DNA of 64,000 bases, from contig CBDFGE010000004.1 of NCBI GenBank assembly GCA_965247055.1, positions 124,001 through 188,000 of the forward strand, written 5' to 3'. Below the pieces are notes generated by a model, which was not told the origin of the DNA, did not search any database, and saw only the letters and a list, made by a program, of their open reading frames with translations. Positions within the stretch are counted from its first letter, which is position 1, and every line of letters starts with the position of its first letter. Below are positions 28,848 through 37,374 of the stretch, one piece after another. The translations under genes were made by a program, and so were the position numbers. This DNA comes from CBDFGE01 sp965247055. GTDB taxonomy: Bacteria; Chloroflexota; Dehalococcoidia; Lucifugimonadales; JAGWBF01.

Positions 28848-29876
28848 CTAAGGGGCCCCGTATCCCGGAGCGTGGATGCAGGCTACCGAGTGCCCGGTCT
28901 GGACCTCCTTTAGCGCGGGCATCGCTTCCCTGCACTCTGCGGTGGCGATGGGACAGCGGGGATGGAACACGCACCCCTGAGGTGGGTTGAGGGGACTCGG
29001 CACCTCGCCGGTGAGGAGTATCCTCTCCCGCTGAGAATCAACCACCGGGTCGGGAATCGGCACCGCCGAGAGGAGCGCCCTGGTGTAGGGGTGAAGGGGG
29101 TCCGAATAGACCTCGTTCCGGTCCGCGATCTCAACGATGTGGCCCAGGTACATTACGGCGACCCGGTCGCTGATGTGCCGCACCACCGAGAGGTCGTGTG
29201 CGATGAAGAGGTAAGTGAGATCGTACTCCTGCTGGAGTCGCTCGAGGAGGTTCACGATCTGGGCCTGTATGGAAACGTCCAGGGCCGACACGGGCTCGTC
29301 GCACACGATGAACTGGGGGTGTACCGCCAGGGCCCGGGCCACTCCGATGCGCTGCCGCTGGCCGCCGCTGAACTCGTGGGGAAACCTGTCGGCCATGTAT
29401 GGGTTCAACCCCACCACCGAGAGCAGCTCGGACACCCTCTCCCGGTACTCCCTCTTGCTGCCCACCATCTTGTGCACCACCAGCGGCTCCCCGATGATGT
29501 TCCCAGCGGTCATGCGCGGGTTGAGAGAGCTGTAGGGGTCCTGAAATATGACCTGCATCCGGCGGCGCATGGCCCGTATATCCCGGCCAGTCAGAGTGCC
29601 CATCTCCCTGTCCTCGAACCAGATGGCGCCGGAGGTGGGGTGGTACAGACGGAGGATGCACCGGCCCGTGGTCGTCTTACCACATCCGCTCTCACCGACC
29701 AGGCCAAGGGTCTCGCCCCTCCGCACGGAGAAGCTGACGTCGTCCACCGCCTTGATGTAGCCAACGTTACGCTGGAACAGAATGCCGGAGGTGACCGGGA
29801 AGTACATCTTCAGGTTCTGCACGTCCACCAGCGTGTCGCCGGCCTGGTGGGTGGGGGGAGCCTCCGGCGGCTTCAT
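28848..29876 (-). CDS. ABC transporter ATPase, oligopeptide/dipeptide (OppF/DppF) type
   Basis: This ATPase would power import of peptides or related solutes with an OppD partner. It has Walker [10 protein letters not shown], signature FSGGQRQR and Walker B FIVCDEP. The C-terminal oligopeptide-type extension has the conserved cysteine pattern [15 protein letters not shown]. The ATG at 29876 overlaps the upstream ATPase stop (ATGA) and gives 342 residues; 47 more open codons upstream lie over that gene and are ignored. No permease or binding protein gene is near. Confidence 0.93.
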   Translation of the reverse strand: MKPPEAPPTHQAGDTLVDVQNLKMYFPVTSGILFQRNVGYIKAVDDVSFSVRRGETLGLVGESGCGKTTTGRCILRLYHPTSGAIWFEDREMGTLTGRDIRAMRRRMQVIFQDPYSSLNPRMTAGNIIGEPLVVHKMVGSKREYRERVSELLSVVGLNPYMADRFPHEFSGGQRQRIGVARALAVHPQFIVCDEPVSALDVSIQAQIVNLLERLQQEYDLTYLFIAHDLSVVRHISDRVAVMYLGHIVEIADRNEVYSDPLHPYTRALLSAVPIPDPVVDSQRERILLTGEVPSPLNPPQGCVFHPRCPIATAECREAMPALKEVQTGHSVACIHAPGYGAP

Positions 29877-30874
29877 TCGGTCTTCTCCATAACCCCGGAG
29901 GCAAGGGCCTCTGCGACGAAGCAGGCCGAGGAATGGCCATCGCTCACCCCCAGGAGGGCAGGCTCCTCCTGCGCACATCGGTCGAGGGCGTACCGGCAAC
30001 GCTCCCGGAAGGAACATCCCGGCGGCATGTTTATCAGGTCCGGTGGCTGGCCCTCTATGGGGTCCAGGGTTTCTTTGCGGGGCAGGTCCAGCCTGGGCAC
30101 CGATCTGAGCAGGCCCAGGGTGTAAGGGTGGCTGGGAGTCCTGTAGATGTCCAATGCCGAGCCCTGCTCTATGATCTTCCCGGCGTACATGATGTTGACG
30201 CGATCGGCGTAGCGCGCCACCACGCCAAGGTTGTGGGTGATGATGATCAGGGAAACACCGTGCTGGGAGGTCAGGTCCTTCATCAGCTCCAGGATCTGCG
30301 CCTGGATAGTCACGTCCAGTGCGGTGGTGGGTTCGTCGGCGATTATCAGCCTGGGGTTGCAGCTCAAGGCCATGGCGATCATAACCCTCTGGCGCATGCC
30401 CCCGCTGAACTGGTGGGGAAACTGCCTGATACGCCGCTCAGGGTCGGGTATGCCAACCTGTTCTAGGCGGCGTAGCGCCTCTCTGCGGGCTTCGCCCCTG
30501 CTCATGTGCAGGTGGACTTCCAGGGCTTCGGTAAGCTGGCGCTCAATGGACAGGATTGGGTTGAGGGAGGTCATTGGCTCTTGGAAGATCATGGAGACCT
30601 GAGCGCCCCGGATGCGCCTCATCCGGTGTTCGGGCAGTGTGAGCAGGTCCTGGTCCTGGAAGATGATCTGGCCGCCCACTATCCTGCCTGGGGGATCTGG
30701 TATGAGCCGCAAGATGGAGAGGGCAGTCACGCTCTTACCGCAGCCGCTCTCCCCTATGAGGCCCAGGGTCTCACCCTCCTGAACGTCGAAGGAGGCCCCA
30801 TTGACCGCTTTAATCACACCCTCCGGGGTGAAGAAGAAGGTCTGTAGGTCCCGTACCTCTAGCAAGCTGGGCAT
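29873..30874 (-). CDS. ABC transporter ATPase, oligopeptide/dipeptide (OppD/DppD) type
   Basis: The 333-residue partner of the downstream ATPase. It shows GESGCGKSV (Walker A), FSGGMRQR (signature), [12 protein letters not shown] (Walker B plus D-loop) and the C-terminal [15 protein letters not shown] cysteine cluster of Opp/Dpp ATPases. The two ATPases overlap by 4 bases and should form a heterodimer. The membrane and solute-binding parts must be encoded elsewhere. Confidence 0.93.
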   Translation of the reverse strand: MPSLLEVRDLQTFFFTPEGVIKAVNGASFDVQEGETLGLIGESGCGKSVTALSILRLIPDPPGRIVGGQIIFQDQDLLTLPEHRMRRIRGAQVSMIFQEPMTSLNPILSIERQLTEALEVHLHMSRGEARREALRRLEQVGIPDPERRIRQFPHQFSGGMRQRVMIAMALSCNPRLIIADEPTTALDVTIQAQILELMKDLTSQHGVSLIIITHNLGVVARYADRVNIMYAGKIIEQGSALDIYRTPSHPYTLGLLRSVPRLDLPRKETLDPIEGQPPDLINMPPGCSFRERCRYALDRCAQEEPALLGVSDGHSSACFVAEALASGVMEKTE

Positions 30875-30942
30875 GGAGTTCCGATCACTACCTTACGAAA
30901 CGCCCCGAGATGGGGGCACCTGGCATATTGATTCAAAGCGGA

Positions 30943-31027
30943 TGGTGGGGAAGGGGAGACTCGAACTCCCACGCCTCTCAGCACATGATCCTAAATCATG
31001 CTCGTCTACCAGTTCCGACACTTCCCC
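30943..31027 (-). tRNA. tRNA-Leu (anticodon UAG), CCA encoded
   Basis: An 85-base class II tRNA. The acceptor arms GGGGAAG (31021-31027) and CTTCCCC pair perfectly. The anticodon stem CATGA/TCATG encloses TTTAGGA, giving anticodon TAG for leucine CUA/CUN codons. A long variable arm and the T-arm GGGAG-TTCGAGT-CTCCC follow. The 3' ACCA is part of the gene (30943-30946). Confidence 0.95.
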
Positions 31028-31125
31028 CGGCGCAAAGGGGCCAGCCGAATGGCGGCCCTCATCCTGCCCCAGGCGGCGCTCGCCCGCCGATCTGTCGCCG
31101 CCGTACTCTCGCTGAACCTTACGTT

Positions 31126-31155
31126 ATTATAGCCGAGGCGCCGCAGCCGCGTCCA
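31126..31155 (-). promoter_or_regulatory. Probable promoter of tRNA-Leu
   Basis: A perfect -10 TATAAT (31126-31131) on the - strand has a -35-like TGGACG (31150-31155) 18 bases upstream. It lies about 100 bases before the mature tRNA 5' end. The tRNA is the first gene downstream, so it is the likely target. Confidence 0.5.
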
Positions 31156-31193
31156 CCGCCTCGTTGCGTGTCGGATCCCTCTGCTACCTCAAG

Positions 31194-31222
31194 TTGACAC
31201 TGCCAGGAGGCGCGGCTACACT
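31194..31222 (+). promoter_or_regulatory. Promoter upstream of the broken LLM oxidoreductase gene
   Basis: TTGACA (31194-31199) and TACACT (31217-31222) lie 17 bases apart on the + strand, about 80 bases before the GTG of the downstream gene. The promoter looks intact although the gene is not. Confidence 0.55.
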
Positions 31223-31303
31223 AGCATCCGCGCGCTGTGGCGCCCCTCCAGGAGGCACGCGGGGCCAGCCCCCGTGCCGGGACAAGGCCCCGAAGGAGTA
31301 GCC

Positions 31304-32169
31304 GTGGCCGAGCTGGGGATAGTCTTACGCAGTTACCTTCCCGTTCAGCTATCAGTGGAGCTGGCTCAGGAGGCGGAGCGCCGAGGGTTTCACAGTGTCT
31401 GGGTTACCGAGAGCATGGACGCCAAGGACGCCTATACCCAGATGGCGGCCATCGCCATGAGCACGGACCGTATCCATGTGGGCTCGGGCATCACCCCCAT
31501 CTACACGCGAACTCCCGTGATAGCGGTGATGAGCATGCTGGCCCTGGCCGAGCTTTCGAAGGAGCGGGCCATTCTGGGTCTGGGCACCGGACACCCCATC
31601 GGTGTCGCCACGGCGTCAAGCTGGAGGCCCCTTACCGCGATGCGGGAGTACGTGGAGATAGTGCGGCTGCCGGTCCGAGAGCGGGAATTCAGGTATGAGG
31701 GCAGGTATACAACGTCCCGCGTTACGCGGGCACCTCCCGTTCGTATTTTGAGGACCATCCCTTCCGCATCCCCATCTTCGTCGCCGCACTGCGGTCGCGC
31801 ATGGCCAGGTTGGCTGGGGAGGTGGCCGACGGGGTACTGATGAACCTGGCGACGCCACGGCGTATTCGTAGGGGAGCGGAAATCGTTCGGAACGGCGAAA
31901 GAGGCGGGATGCGGGAGTACGTGGAGATAGTGGCCGCCGCAGCCAGGAAACTTCCCGAGGAGATGCTGCGTTCCCTGGGCGTCTTCGGCCAGTCCCAACA
32001 ATGCCAGCGCGACCTTGCTGCCTTTGAGAAGACCCGGGCGGACCTTCTGGCCCTCATCCCCTATCTGCCGCCCGGGGCCGACCCCGGGCAGGCAAAAATT
32101 CGCGTACGCGTTTCCAGCTTTGAGCCAGACTTGGAAGACGTAACGGACTTTTTGGCCATTTGGTACTAG
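31304..32169 (+). pseudogene. LLM-class (F420/flavin-dependent) oxidoreductase, frameshifted and internally deleted
   Basis: The 5' part from GTG 31304 (AAGGAG upstream) reads as a normal luciferase-like monooxygenase: AELGIVLRSYLPVQLSVELA, HSVWVTESM, VGSGITPIYTRTP, LGLGTGHP. Near 31708 one base appears lost. The family sequence continues in another frame as YNVPRYAGTSRSYFEDHPFR and ARLAGEVADGVLMN. A 25-base segment is then repeated, a stretch of the usual protein is missing, and the family C-terminus SLGVFGQSQQCQRDLAAFEK follows to the TAG at 32167. With both lesions it is unlikely to make a working enzyme. Confidence 0.8.
31639..31932 (+). repeat. Perfect 25-base direct repeat within the broken LLM gene
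   Basis: The same 25 bases occur at 31639-31663 and 31908-31932. Both encode MREYVEIV, but in different frames relative to the annotated start. The second copy sits where part of the usual protein is missing, so the repeat probably marks a local rearrangement or gene-conversion event. Confidence 0.85.
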
Positions 32170-32197
32170 CTCCGTCGATAAGTGAGGGTTAATCGCC

Positions 32198-32563
32198 ATG
32201 GCCTATAACGAGCACTTAGCCGGCCGAATACGAGAGGTGCTTGCCGACCGCAAGGATCTCACGGAGAAGAAAATGTTTGGCGGCCTTTCCTTCATCCTGG
32301 GTGGCAACATGTGCTGTGGCATTGTAGGAGACGACCTGGTAGTGCGGGTCGGTCCCGACAGCCATGAGAAATCACTAGCTAAACCGCACGCACGACCAAT
32401 GGACTTCACCGGCCGTTCGCTCAAGGGAATGGTCTATGTAGGTCCCGAGGGCCAGAGGACAGACAAGGAGTTGACGTACTGGTTGGGCCAGGGGGTGAGC
32501 TTCGCCCTCTCACTGCCTCCGAAGACGTCACAGGCGAAATCGAAAGTGAAGAGGCGACGGTGA
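32198..32563 (+). CDS. TfoX N-terminal domain protein
   Basis: A 121-residue protein matching the TfoX/Sxy N-terminal fold. It starts MAYNEHLAGRIREVLADR, then KKMFGGLSFILGGNMCCGIV, DLVVRVG, and ends with the LTYWLGQGVSFA helix and a basic tail. Stand-alone TfoX-N proteins are common outside competence systems and their role is unknown. It is only 28 bases after the broken LLM gene. Confidence 0.85.
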   Translation: MAYNEHLAGRIREVLADRKDLTEKKMFGGLSFILGGNMCCGIVGDDLVVRVGPDSHEKSLAKPHARPMDFTGRSLKGMVYVGPEGQRTDKELTYWLGQGVSFALSLPPKTSQAKSKVKRRR

Positions 32564-32786
32564 ACGAAGGCGGGCCATTTAACACCAGGGATTGGTTTGA
32601 AGCACATAAGGCACACTACGAACAATACTCCCCCAGGGCCACTCGGTGGAGGGATGGGTGGTGTTCGAGGTGCCTAAAGAAACCAGACTGACGAGGTTGG
32701 CGTGGGCCTCCGGCGACATAGTCTCTATAGGCGAGTGAGATCTGCGTTCCCGGCTGGCACGTATCTAATTCGTCCCGGAGGAGGCG
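32564..32786 (+). pseudogene. Gene debris: C-terminal remnant of a DUF4352-like protein
   Basis: No intact gene is visible. In the frame ending with the TGA at 32736-32738 the sequence reads VEGWVVFEVPKETRLTRLAW, which looks like the C-terminal strand pair of DUF4352-type extracellular proteins. No start or N-terminus is present. I treat it as a leftover fragment. Confidence 0.35.
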
Positions 32787-32932
32787 ATGTCCCGCCCGGA
32801 AAAGGCGGCCGCGGTGGACCTGCTCAGGCGCACTCGGAAGGGCGGGCGGGGCCAGGAGGCCGTCGGCGCCCAGTACCTTGGGGTACCGGCACGGCGCCTC
32901 TGGGGCCCGCTGCCACACCGGGCGGATGGCTA
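32787..32932 (+). pseudogene. Possible 5' gene fragment with a strong ribosome-binding site
   Basis: GGAGGAGGCG stands directly before an ATG at 32787. The first 48 or so codons (SRPEKAAAVDLLRRTRKGG and GAQYLGVPARRLWGP) look protein-like, but the frame then enters the antisense of the VOC gene and stops at 33056. The segment faintly recalls a fumarase/aspartase N-terminus (VPA.RLWG), but that is not secure. Probably the start of a truncated gene. Confidence 0.25.
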
Positions 32933-33427
32933 TTACGCGGTCGGCTTCTGGGGGGCCGGGTCCATCGACTCCTTGGTGATGCCCTCGTCGAACTGGATGA
33001 GTATGCCGTCGGGGTCCCTGACATATACGTTGCTGATGTGCCCTGACGCGTCCTGATACGCCTCGAGGGGGCCCACGGTCTCCACCCCCTTTGCCACCAG
33101 CTCCCGTGCCATCTTGGGCACGTCGGGCACGCTAAAGGATATGTGGGTGATGCCGATCTGGTCCAGCAAGATGGGCCGGCCATCGGGTTTGGCACCGGGC
33201 ACCTGCTCCAGGGCGATGAGGGTGCCCGCATCCTCTTCGCCGAAATACATGACCACCGCACGCTGCTTGGGCTGAGGGGTCTTGAAGGTGTGGAGATAGG
33301 ACCCGGAGCCGGTGTTTTTGACGAAATCCTGGACCACCCGGAAGCCCAACAGGTCCCGGTAGAAGGTCAGCGACCGGTCGATATCGCTCACACATATCGC
33401 CAGGTGGGACAACGCTGTGGCTGGCAT
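32933..33427 (-). CDS. VOC-superfamily (glyoxalase/dioxygenase-like) protein
   Basis: The 164-residue protein has the paired beta-alpha-beta-beta-beta modules of the vicinal-oxygen-chelate fold. The first starts LSHLAICVSDIDRSLTFYRDLLGF and the second starts ITHISFSVPDVPKMARELVA, ending SNVYVRDPDGILIQFDE. The His (in LSHLAI), a His in ITHISF and the final Glu are placed as metal ligands. The substrate is unknown; such proteins act on lactoylglutathione, methylmalonyl-CoA, catechols or antibiotics. Confidence 0.85.
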   Translation of the reverse strand: MPATALSHLAICVSDIDRSLTFYRDLLGFRVVQDFVKNTGSGSYLHTFKTPQPKQRAVVMYFGEEDAGTLIALEQVPGAKPDGRPILLDQIGITHISFSVPDVPKMARELVAKGVETVGPLEAYQDASGHISNVYVRDPDGILIQFDEGITKESMDPAPQKPTA

Positions 33428-33546
33428 GGTTTCCCTCCTCTATAATCGGGTTGCTGCACCGCACTGGTGCCCCTGCCCGCCCTGGTCCAGGTCTGGCAGG
33501 CTGTGGACGGGTGGATGGAGCGGCCGTTCGAGCGCGGAGCTATTCT

Positions 33547-33622
33547 TGGTGACCCGCCTCGGGCTCGAACCGAGAACCTACGGATTAAGAGTCCGTTGCT
33601 CTACCAATTGAGCTAGCGGGCC
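33547..33622 (-). tRNA. tRNA-Lys (anticodon CUU), CCA encoded
   Basis: A 76-base tRNA. The acceptor GGCCCGC pairs with GCGGGTC (one G-U). The D-arm is GCTC...GAGC and the anticodon stem ACGGA/TCCGT encloses CTCTTAA, giving anticodon CTT for lysine AAG. The T-arm is CTCGG-TTCGAGC-CCGAG, and the 3' ACCA is encoded (33547-33550). Confidence 0.96.
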
Positions 33623-33638
33623 GGAGTCTCCAATGCTC

Positions 33639-33668
33639 AGTCTACACAATAAGGGGATGGCGTGGCAA
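33639..33668 (-). promoter_or_regulatory. Promoter of tRNA-Lys
   Basis: TTGCCA (33663-33668) and TAGACT (33639-33644) are spaced by 18 bases on the - strand, ending 16 bases before the tRNA. This is a close fit to a sigma-70 promoter with a short leader. Confidence 0.55.
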
Positions 33669-33778
33669 GGTGCCCCGTGATATCCTGTTGTCGCGCCGGT
33701 GAAAGCTCCTTGAGCGGGGAAGACTGTAGGGATGCCAGCCCCCTTTGGACAAGCGCGCCAAAAGAGGAGCCGGCGGAA

Positions 33779-33807
33779 TTGCTAATTCCGGCGGGTTGAG
33801 GTACAAT
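33779..33807 (+). promoter_or_regulatory. Probable promoter of the membrane-protein gene
   Basis: TTGCTA (33779-33784) and TACAAT (33802-33807) have a 17-base spacer on the + strand. The -35 overlaps a GGAATT-GCT-AATTCC inverted repeat (33775-33789) that could be an operator. The start codon is only 18 bases beyond the -10, so the leader would be very short. Confidence 0.45.
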
Positions 33808-33825
33808 TAGCGGCGGAGGTTGCCC

Positions 33826-34791
33826 ATGTCGGTGGCCCTGGCCTTTATCGGCGGGATTCTCGGCTTTATTTTCGCCGCATCCCTCTTGGACCAATACCTG
33901 GCGAGGCGGCGGACCTATCATCTGCTCTGGTCCGTGGCCTTATTCCTGTTTTCCGTCTCCATGCTCATGTGGTTCCTCCGGGAGACCTTTGGTATGAACC
34001 AGTGGGTCTTCCGCCTCTGGTACATCAGTGGAGCAACGCTCATCCCCGCCTATCTGGGCGCCGGCGCCGTGTATATGCTGGCCCCGCGGAACGTCGCCAA
34101 CGCAGTCATGGGCTACGTGTTGGTGTACATGGTGGCACTGCTGGTGATGGTGCTGAGCGCCGGGTTCAGGACGCCCGAGGATTGCCTCTCTGGCCTAGAG
34201 AAGCTGGAGTGCCTTGTACCTTCCGCTACGATGACCAAGGCTGGGGTCCTTCCCTCCTGGGTACATCTCCCCGCGGCGATCCTGAACTACTTCGGGGGGG
34301 TGGCTGTGCTGGCTGCCGCCGTGTGGAGTGTCATCCCGCTGGTTAAGGCAGAAAAGGCGCGGGTGGGCGGAGAGCCGGCCCAACCGCCGCTAGAAGCCGC
34401 CTCTCGGGGATCGTGGTGGAACCGGACCAGGTCTGAGGCGAAGGTCGCCTACCGCAACACGGTGCTCACGGGCACGGTGCTGTGGCAGAACCGGGACTTC
34501 TGGCGGAGGGGGCCCGAGGTACGGCAGGCCGCGTCCTACATACTCATCACCCTGGGCCTCGTGTTTGGAGGCCTTGGGCTAACCCTGAACAGCATCGACA
34601 AGTCCGCCCCCCACCTGGGGTTGTTCCTCGTGGGGCTGCTGGTCATCTACGGGGGCTTTCTCACCAACCGGGAGGTATTGACGGCCCCTCATAGAGACCT
34701 GATAGACTCCGTACGGACGTTGAAGAGTGAGGGCGTCGGGCAGGTGCCGCTGCCCTTCCGTGGGCAGCGAAGCAGCGACACTCCCCAGTAG
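33826..34791 (+). CDS. Polytopic membrane protein of unknown function
   Basis: A 321-residue protein from ATG 33826 (GGAGG seven bases upstream). I see about seven hydrophobic helices: residues near 3-20, 33-52, 65-88, 92-114, 145-170, 237-257 and 265-282. A short Cys-containing loop (PEDCLSGLEKLECLVPSA) lies between helices 4 and 5, and a soluble loop of about 55 residues lies before helix 6. The two loop cysteines could form a disulfide outside the cell. I recognise no transporter or enzyme motif. Confidence 0.75.
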   Translation: MSVALAFIGGILGFIFAASLLDQYLARRRTYHLLWSVALFLFSVSMLMWFLRETFGMNQWVFRLWYISGATLIPAYLGAGAVYMLAPRNVANAVMGYVLVYMVALLVMVLSAGFRTPEDCLSGLEKLECLVPSATMTKAGVLPSWVHLPAAILNYFGGVAVLAAAVWSVIPLVKAEKARVGGEPAQPPLEAASRGSWWNRTRSEAKVAYRNTVLTGTVLWQNRDFWRRGPEVRQAASYILITLGLVFGGLGLTLNSIDKSAPHLGLFLVGLLVIYGGFLTNREVLTAPHRDLIDSVRTLKSEGVGQVPLPFRGQRSSDTPQ

Positions 34792-34796
34792 CCTAG

Positions 34797-35528
34797 CTAC
34801 ACCCCGTAGTCAAGGCGCCGGATAAGCTCCTCCGGCAGGCCCGCGTGGCGCATCTTCTCCTGAACGGTCTTGATGTCGTAGGTGACTCTGGACCTCTCGA
34901 TGATCCCGCAATCGTCGTCGTAGATGGCGTAGCTCGGCCTGGGGTCTCTATCCCTGGGCTGGCCCACCCCGCCAGGGTTTATTATCAGCCGCTCCCCCCC
35001 AAGAGGTATGCCTTCGCCTTCCGGGAAATCTTCGAAGCTGCACATTGGGCCTTGCTCCCGGCAGACAAAGGGGATGTGGGAATGGCCTACCAGGCAGTAC
35101 CGGGACTGGAGGAGACGGAACGTCCCCCGTGCGGACTCGGTCGAGATCACGTACTCCACCAGGGGACTCCTCAGACTACCGTGTACCAGAGTGAAATTCC
35201 CCTTCAAAACCACGTCGGGCAACTCGGCAAGGAACCGGGCATGTTCCGGAGAGAGTTGAGAGGCCGTCCACTGGGCCGCGAGGCGGGCGGCGGTGTTGAA
35301 GTCCCGGGTGCTCAGCTTTCCGGCGGCGGCCAGGTCGTGGTTGCCCATTACGATAGCAGGGTCGTAGCTTCTCAGTAGCTCTATGCACTCGCCCGGGTCT
35401 GGATCGTAGCCCAAGGTGTCCCCCAGACACCAGACCTCATCGAACCCGTGTCTTCCAGAGGCGTCGTCCAGCACCGCCTGGAAGGCCTCCAGGTTCGAGT
35501 GAATATCGGAAAGGATGAGAGTCCGCAC
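34797..35528 (-). CDS. Metallophosphoesterase (YfcE/MJ0936-like)
   Basis: A calcineurin-like phosphoesterase of 243 residues from a GTG at 35528 (GGAGGGG upstream). The metal-binding motifs are in order: LSDIHSN (residues 6-12), CLGDTLGYDP, MGNHD, LVHGS and VGHSHIP. Enzymes of this type hydrolyse phosphodiesters or phosphomonoesters in vitro; the physiological substrate is open. It stands alone, convergent with the upstream membrane gene. Confidence 0.88.
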   Translation of the reverse strand: MRTLILSDIHSNLEAFQAVLDDASGRHGFDEVWCLGDTLGYDPDPGECIELLRSYDPAIVMGNHDLAAAGKLSTRDFNTAARLAAQWTASQLSPEHARFLAELPDVVLKGNFTLVHGSLRSPLVEYVISTESARGTFRLLQSRYCLVGHSHIPFVCREQGPMCSFEDFPEGEGIPLGGERLIINPGGVGQPRDRDPRPSYAIYDDDCGIIERSRVTYDIKTVQEKMRHAGLPEELIRRLDYGV

Positions 35529-35712
35529 TCAAGCCCCTCCGGCGGCGGTCTCCACAAAGCTGTCCCGGGAATGGCGGGAGATACGTTCCCGCCGTGCGGT
35601 CGGCTCGCGTCTCTGACTCGGGGTCGTGACGGGGCCGCATGCACGATGGGTATCCACGGAGATGGCGTCCTCGGGGGCCAGGGGCAGTCGAGGGGGGGCT
35701 TCTAGACCGCCC

Positions 35713-37197
35713 CTACGGGGTTCCCGCCTGGACCCGCCCGACTATGAGCTCTGCCAGGGACGCTACGTCGTCAAGAATGACCTGGCCAGGGGGGCCCAGG
35801 ACGAGTACCTGGCCTGTGACCCTCCCTTGCACAAACACAATTATGATTGCGTCCACGTTACCGATGGGAGTCCCCATCTTTAGCAGGAATCCCACGGCCC
35901 CATCGCCGATGGGCGGTACGTTCAGCTTCTCAACGTCCAGGCTCTGGAGGGTGAGCTCTGCATCCTCGGCGATCACCTCCCCGGCGATCTCCCCAAACTC
36001 GTCGGCGCCGAAGTCCTGGAGCGTCAGGACCAGGCCTCTGGAGTCCAGAGCGCTTCTGTGCAGGTCTATCGTGTTCGTGATGTTAGATACCACCGACGAC
36101 CGGAAGTCCGCGACCAGGGCCGTGGCGTTGAACGTGCGCTCATAGCTGTCGGGCTCGCTGATGAAACCCTCGCTCTCCACGGCGAAGCCGGCGGGAAGAT
36201 CGTCGAGAGTCGGGAGCATAGAGGGTAGGTCGAACTCCTCTGTCTCTGTGTCGAGAGGTGTAATCTCGATCTGGCCGGACAGCACCCCGTTTATTCGGAA
36301 GTTCATCTGCTTGGCCAGCCGTTCGACGGCGGCGCCCCGGTCCACGTCCTCGAAGGCGACCACAGCTACACTCGCCAGGAGCTCGTCCCGCACCCAGGTG
36401 ACGAAGGTGAAGTAGGCTACCAGTCCGAACTGGGTAAAACTGGCGGTAAGCCGGCCTGCCCCGGCGGCGGTGCCCAGGTTGGGTGGCGGTGCTTCCAGGA
36501 ATTCGTCCAGGATGACCCCCAGTTCCTCATCGATAACCTCCCCCACCAGGCTGTGAAAATCGTTGATCTGGCCCTGGAGGTATGTCTCGGCAGACTCTGT
36601 GGTGTCGAAGACGTCCAGCGAGGACTGGATTTCGAACAGGCCGCCAGGGTCGGAGTAGGCGACCTTGTATCCGTCGAGACGCCCCTGGGCCAGGATGTCC
36701 TCCGGCGTATCGTCGGGTCTTGTAGTGTCGTCCGCGGCCTCCTGGGCGTCCACGAAGCCGCTTCCATCGGGGTCCAGTACCAGGGTGGGGAACCTGGGGG
36801 CGATCTCGGTCAGGCTGAGCACCATTGCCGGCAGGAGATCGCGATCGACGGATGGGCCCGCCGGTTCGGGGGTTGGCTCCTGGGTGGGTGCAGCGGCAGG
36901 GGTGGCAGTCGGGCTTGGCCTGGGGGTAGGCGCTTCCGGCTGGGGCGTGGGTGTGGGCTGGGGGGCCGGGGTGGGTGTGGGCTCGGACGCCGGCGTGGGC
37001 GTCGGTTCGGGAGTGGATGTCGGAGCAAGGGTGGAGGTGGGGATAGGCTCAGCCGGGGGCAAGGGTGTGGCCGTGGGCTCCGGCGCGACGGTCGGGGTCT
37101 CGGTCGCCTGTTCCGCACCACCACCTCCGCCACAACCGGCCGCGACGGCAGCTAGCACCATGAAGAGTGCGAGAACTAAATAACCCCTCAGCGCCAT
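35713..37197 (-). CDS. Surface lipoprotein with a Pro/Thr-rich stalk and two repeated domains
   Basis: The 494-residue protein starts at ATG 37197 behind GAGGTGG. It has a signal peptide with a lipobox ending AAVAAGC (Cys22). A Pro/Thr/Glu linker of about 85 residues (about 30-115) acts as a stalk. Two related domains follow: one beginning LPAMVLSLTEIAPRFPTLVL with a DPDGSGFVDAQEA segment, the other beginning LPSMLPTLDDLPAGFAVESE. Each continues with a similar alpha/beta pattern (VFDTTESAETYL versus ATALVADFRSSV). The protein is likely anchored outside the membrane. The function is unknown. Confidence 0.8.
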   Translation of the reverse strand: MALRGYLVLALFMVLAAVAAGCGGGGGAEQATETPTVAPEPTATPLPPAEPIPTSTLAPTSTPEPTPTPASEPTPTPAPQPTPTPQPEAPTPRPSPTATPAAAPTQEPTPEPAGPSVDRDLLPAMVLSLTEIAPRFPTLVLDPDGSGFVDAQEAADDTTRPDDTPEDILAQGRLDGYKVAYSDPGGLFEIQSSLDVFDTTESAETYLQGQINDFHSLVGEVIDEELGVILDEFLEAPPPNLGTAAGAGRLTASFTQFGLVAYFTFVTWVRDELLASVAVVAFEDVDRGAAVERLAKQMNFRINGVLSGQIEITPLDTETEEFDLPSMLPTLDDLPAGFAVESEGFISEPDSYERTFNATALVADFRSSVVSNITNTIDLHRSALDSRGLVLTLQDFGADEFGEIAGEVIAEDAELTLQSLDVEKLNVPPIGDGAVGFLLKMGTPIGNVDAIIIVFVQGRVTGQVLVLGPPGQVILDDVASLAELIVGRVQAGTP

Positions 37198-37374
37198 ACC
37201 ACCTCTTTCAGATGGGAGTACCGCGGTACCCTTCGAGAAGCGGAAAGCCCGCCTGACGACGAACGGCATTATACCCCCAAACTCGACGCCCTGTCCACCC
37301 TAGCAGGATCCCACATGGGGGCCACGTGCCCTCCGGCCCGGCGTGGCCAGATGGTGTGGGGGCCGGGAGGCCGC

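Noticed and set aside
28962..30125. 387-codon open frame on the + strand opposite the Opp-type ATPases
   Set aside because: Shadow of two clear ABC ATPase genes.
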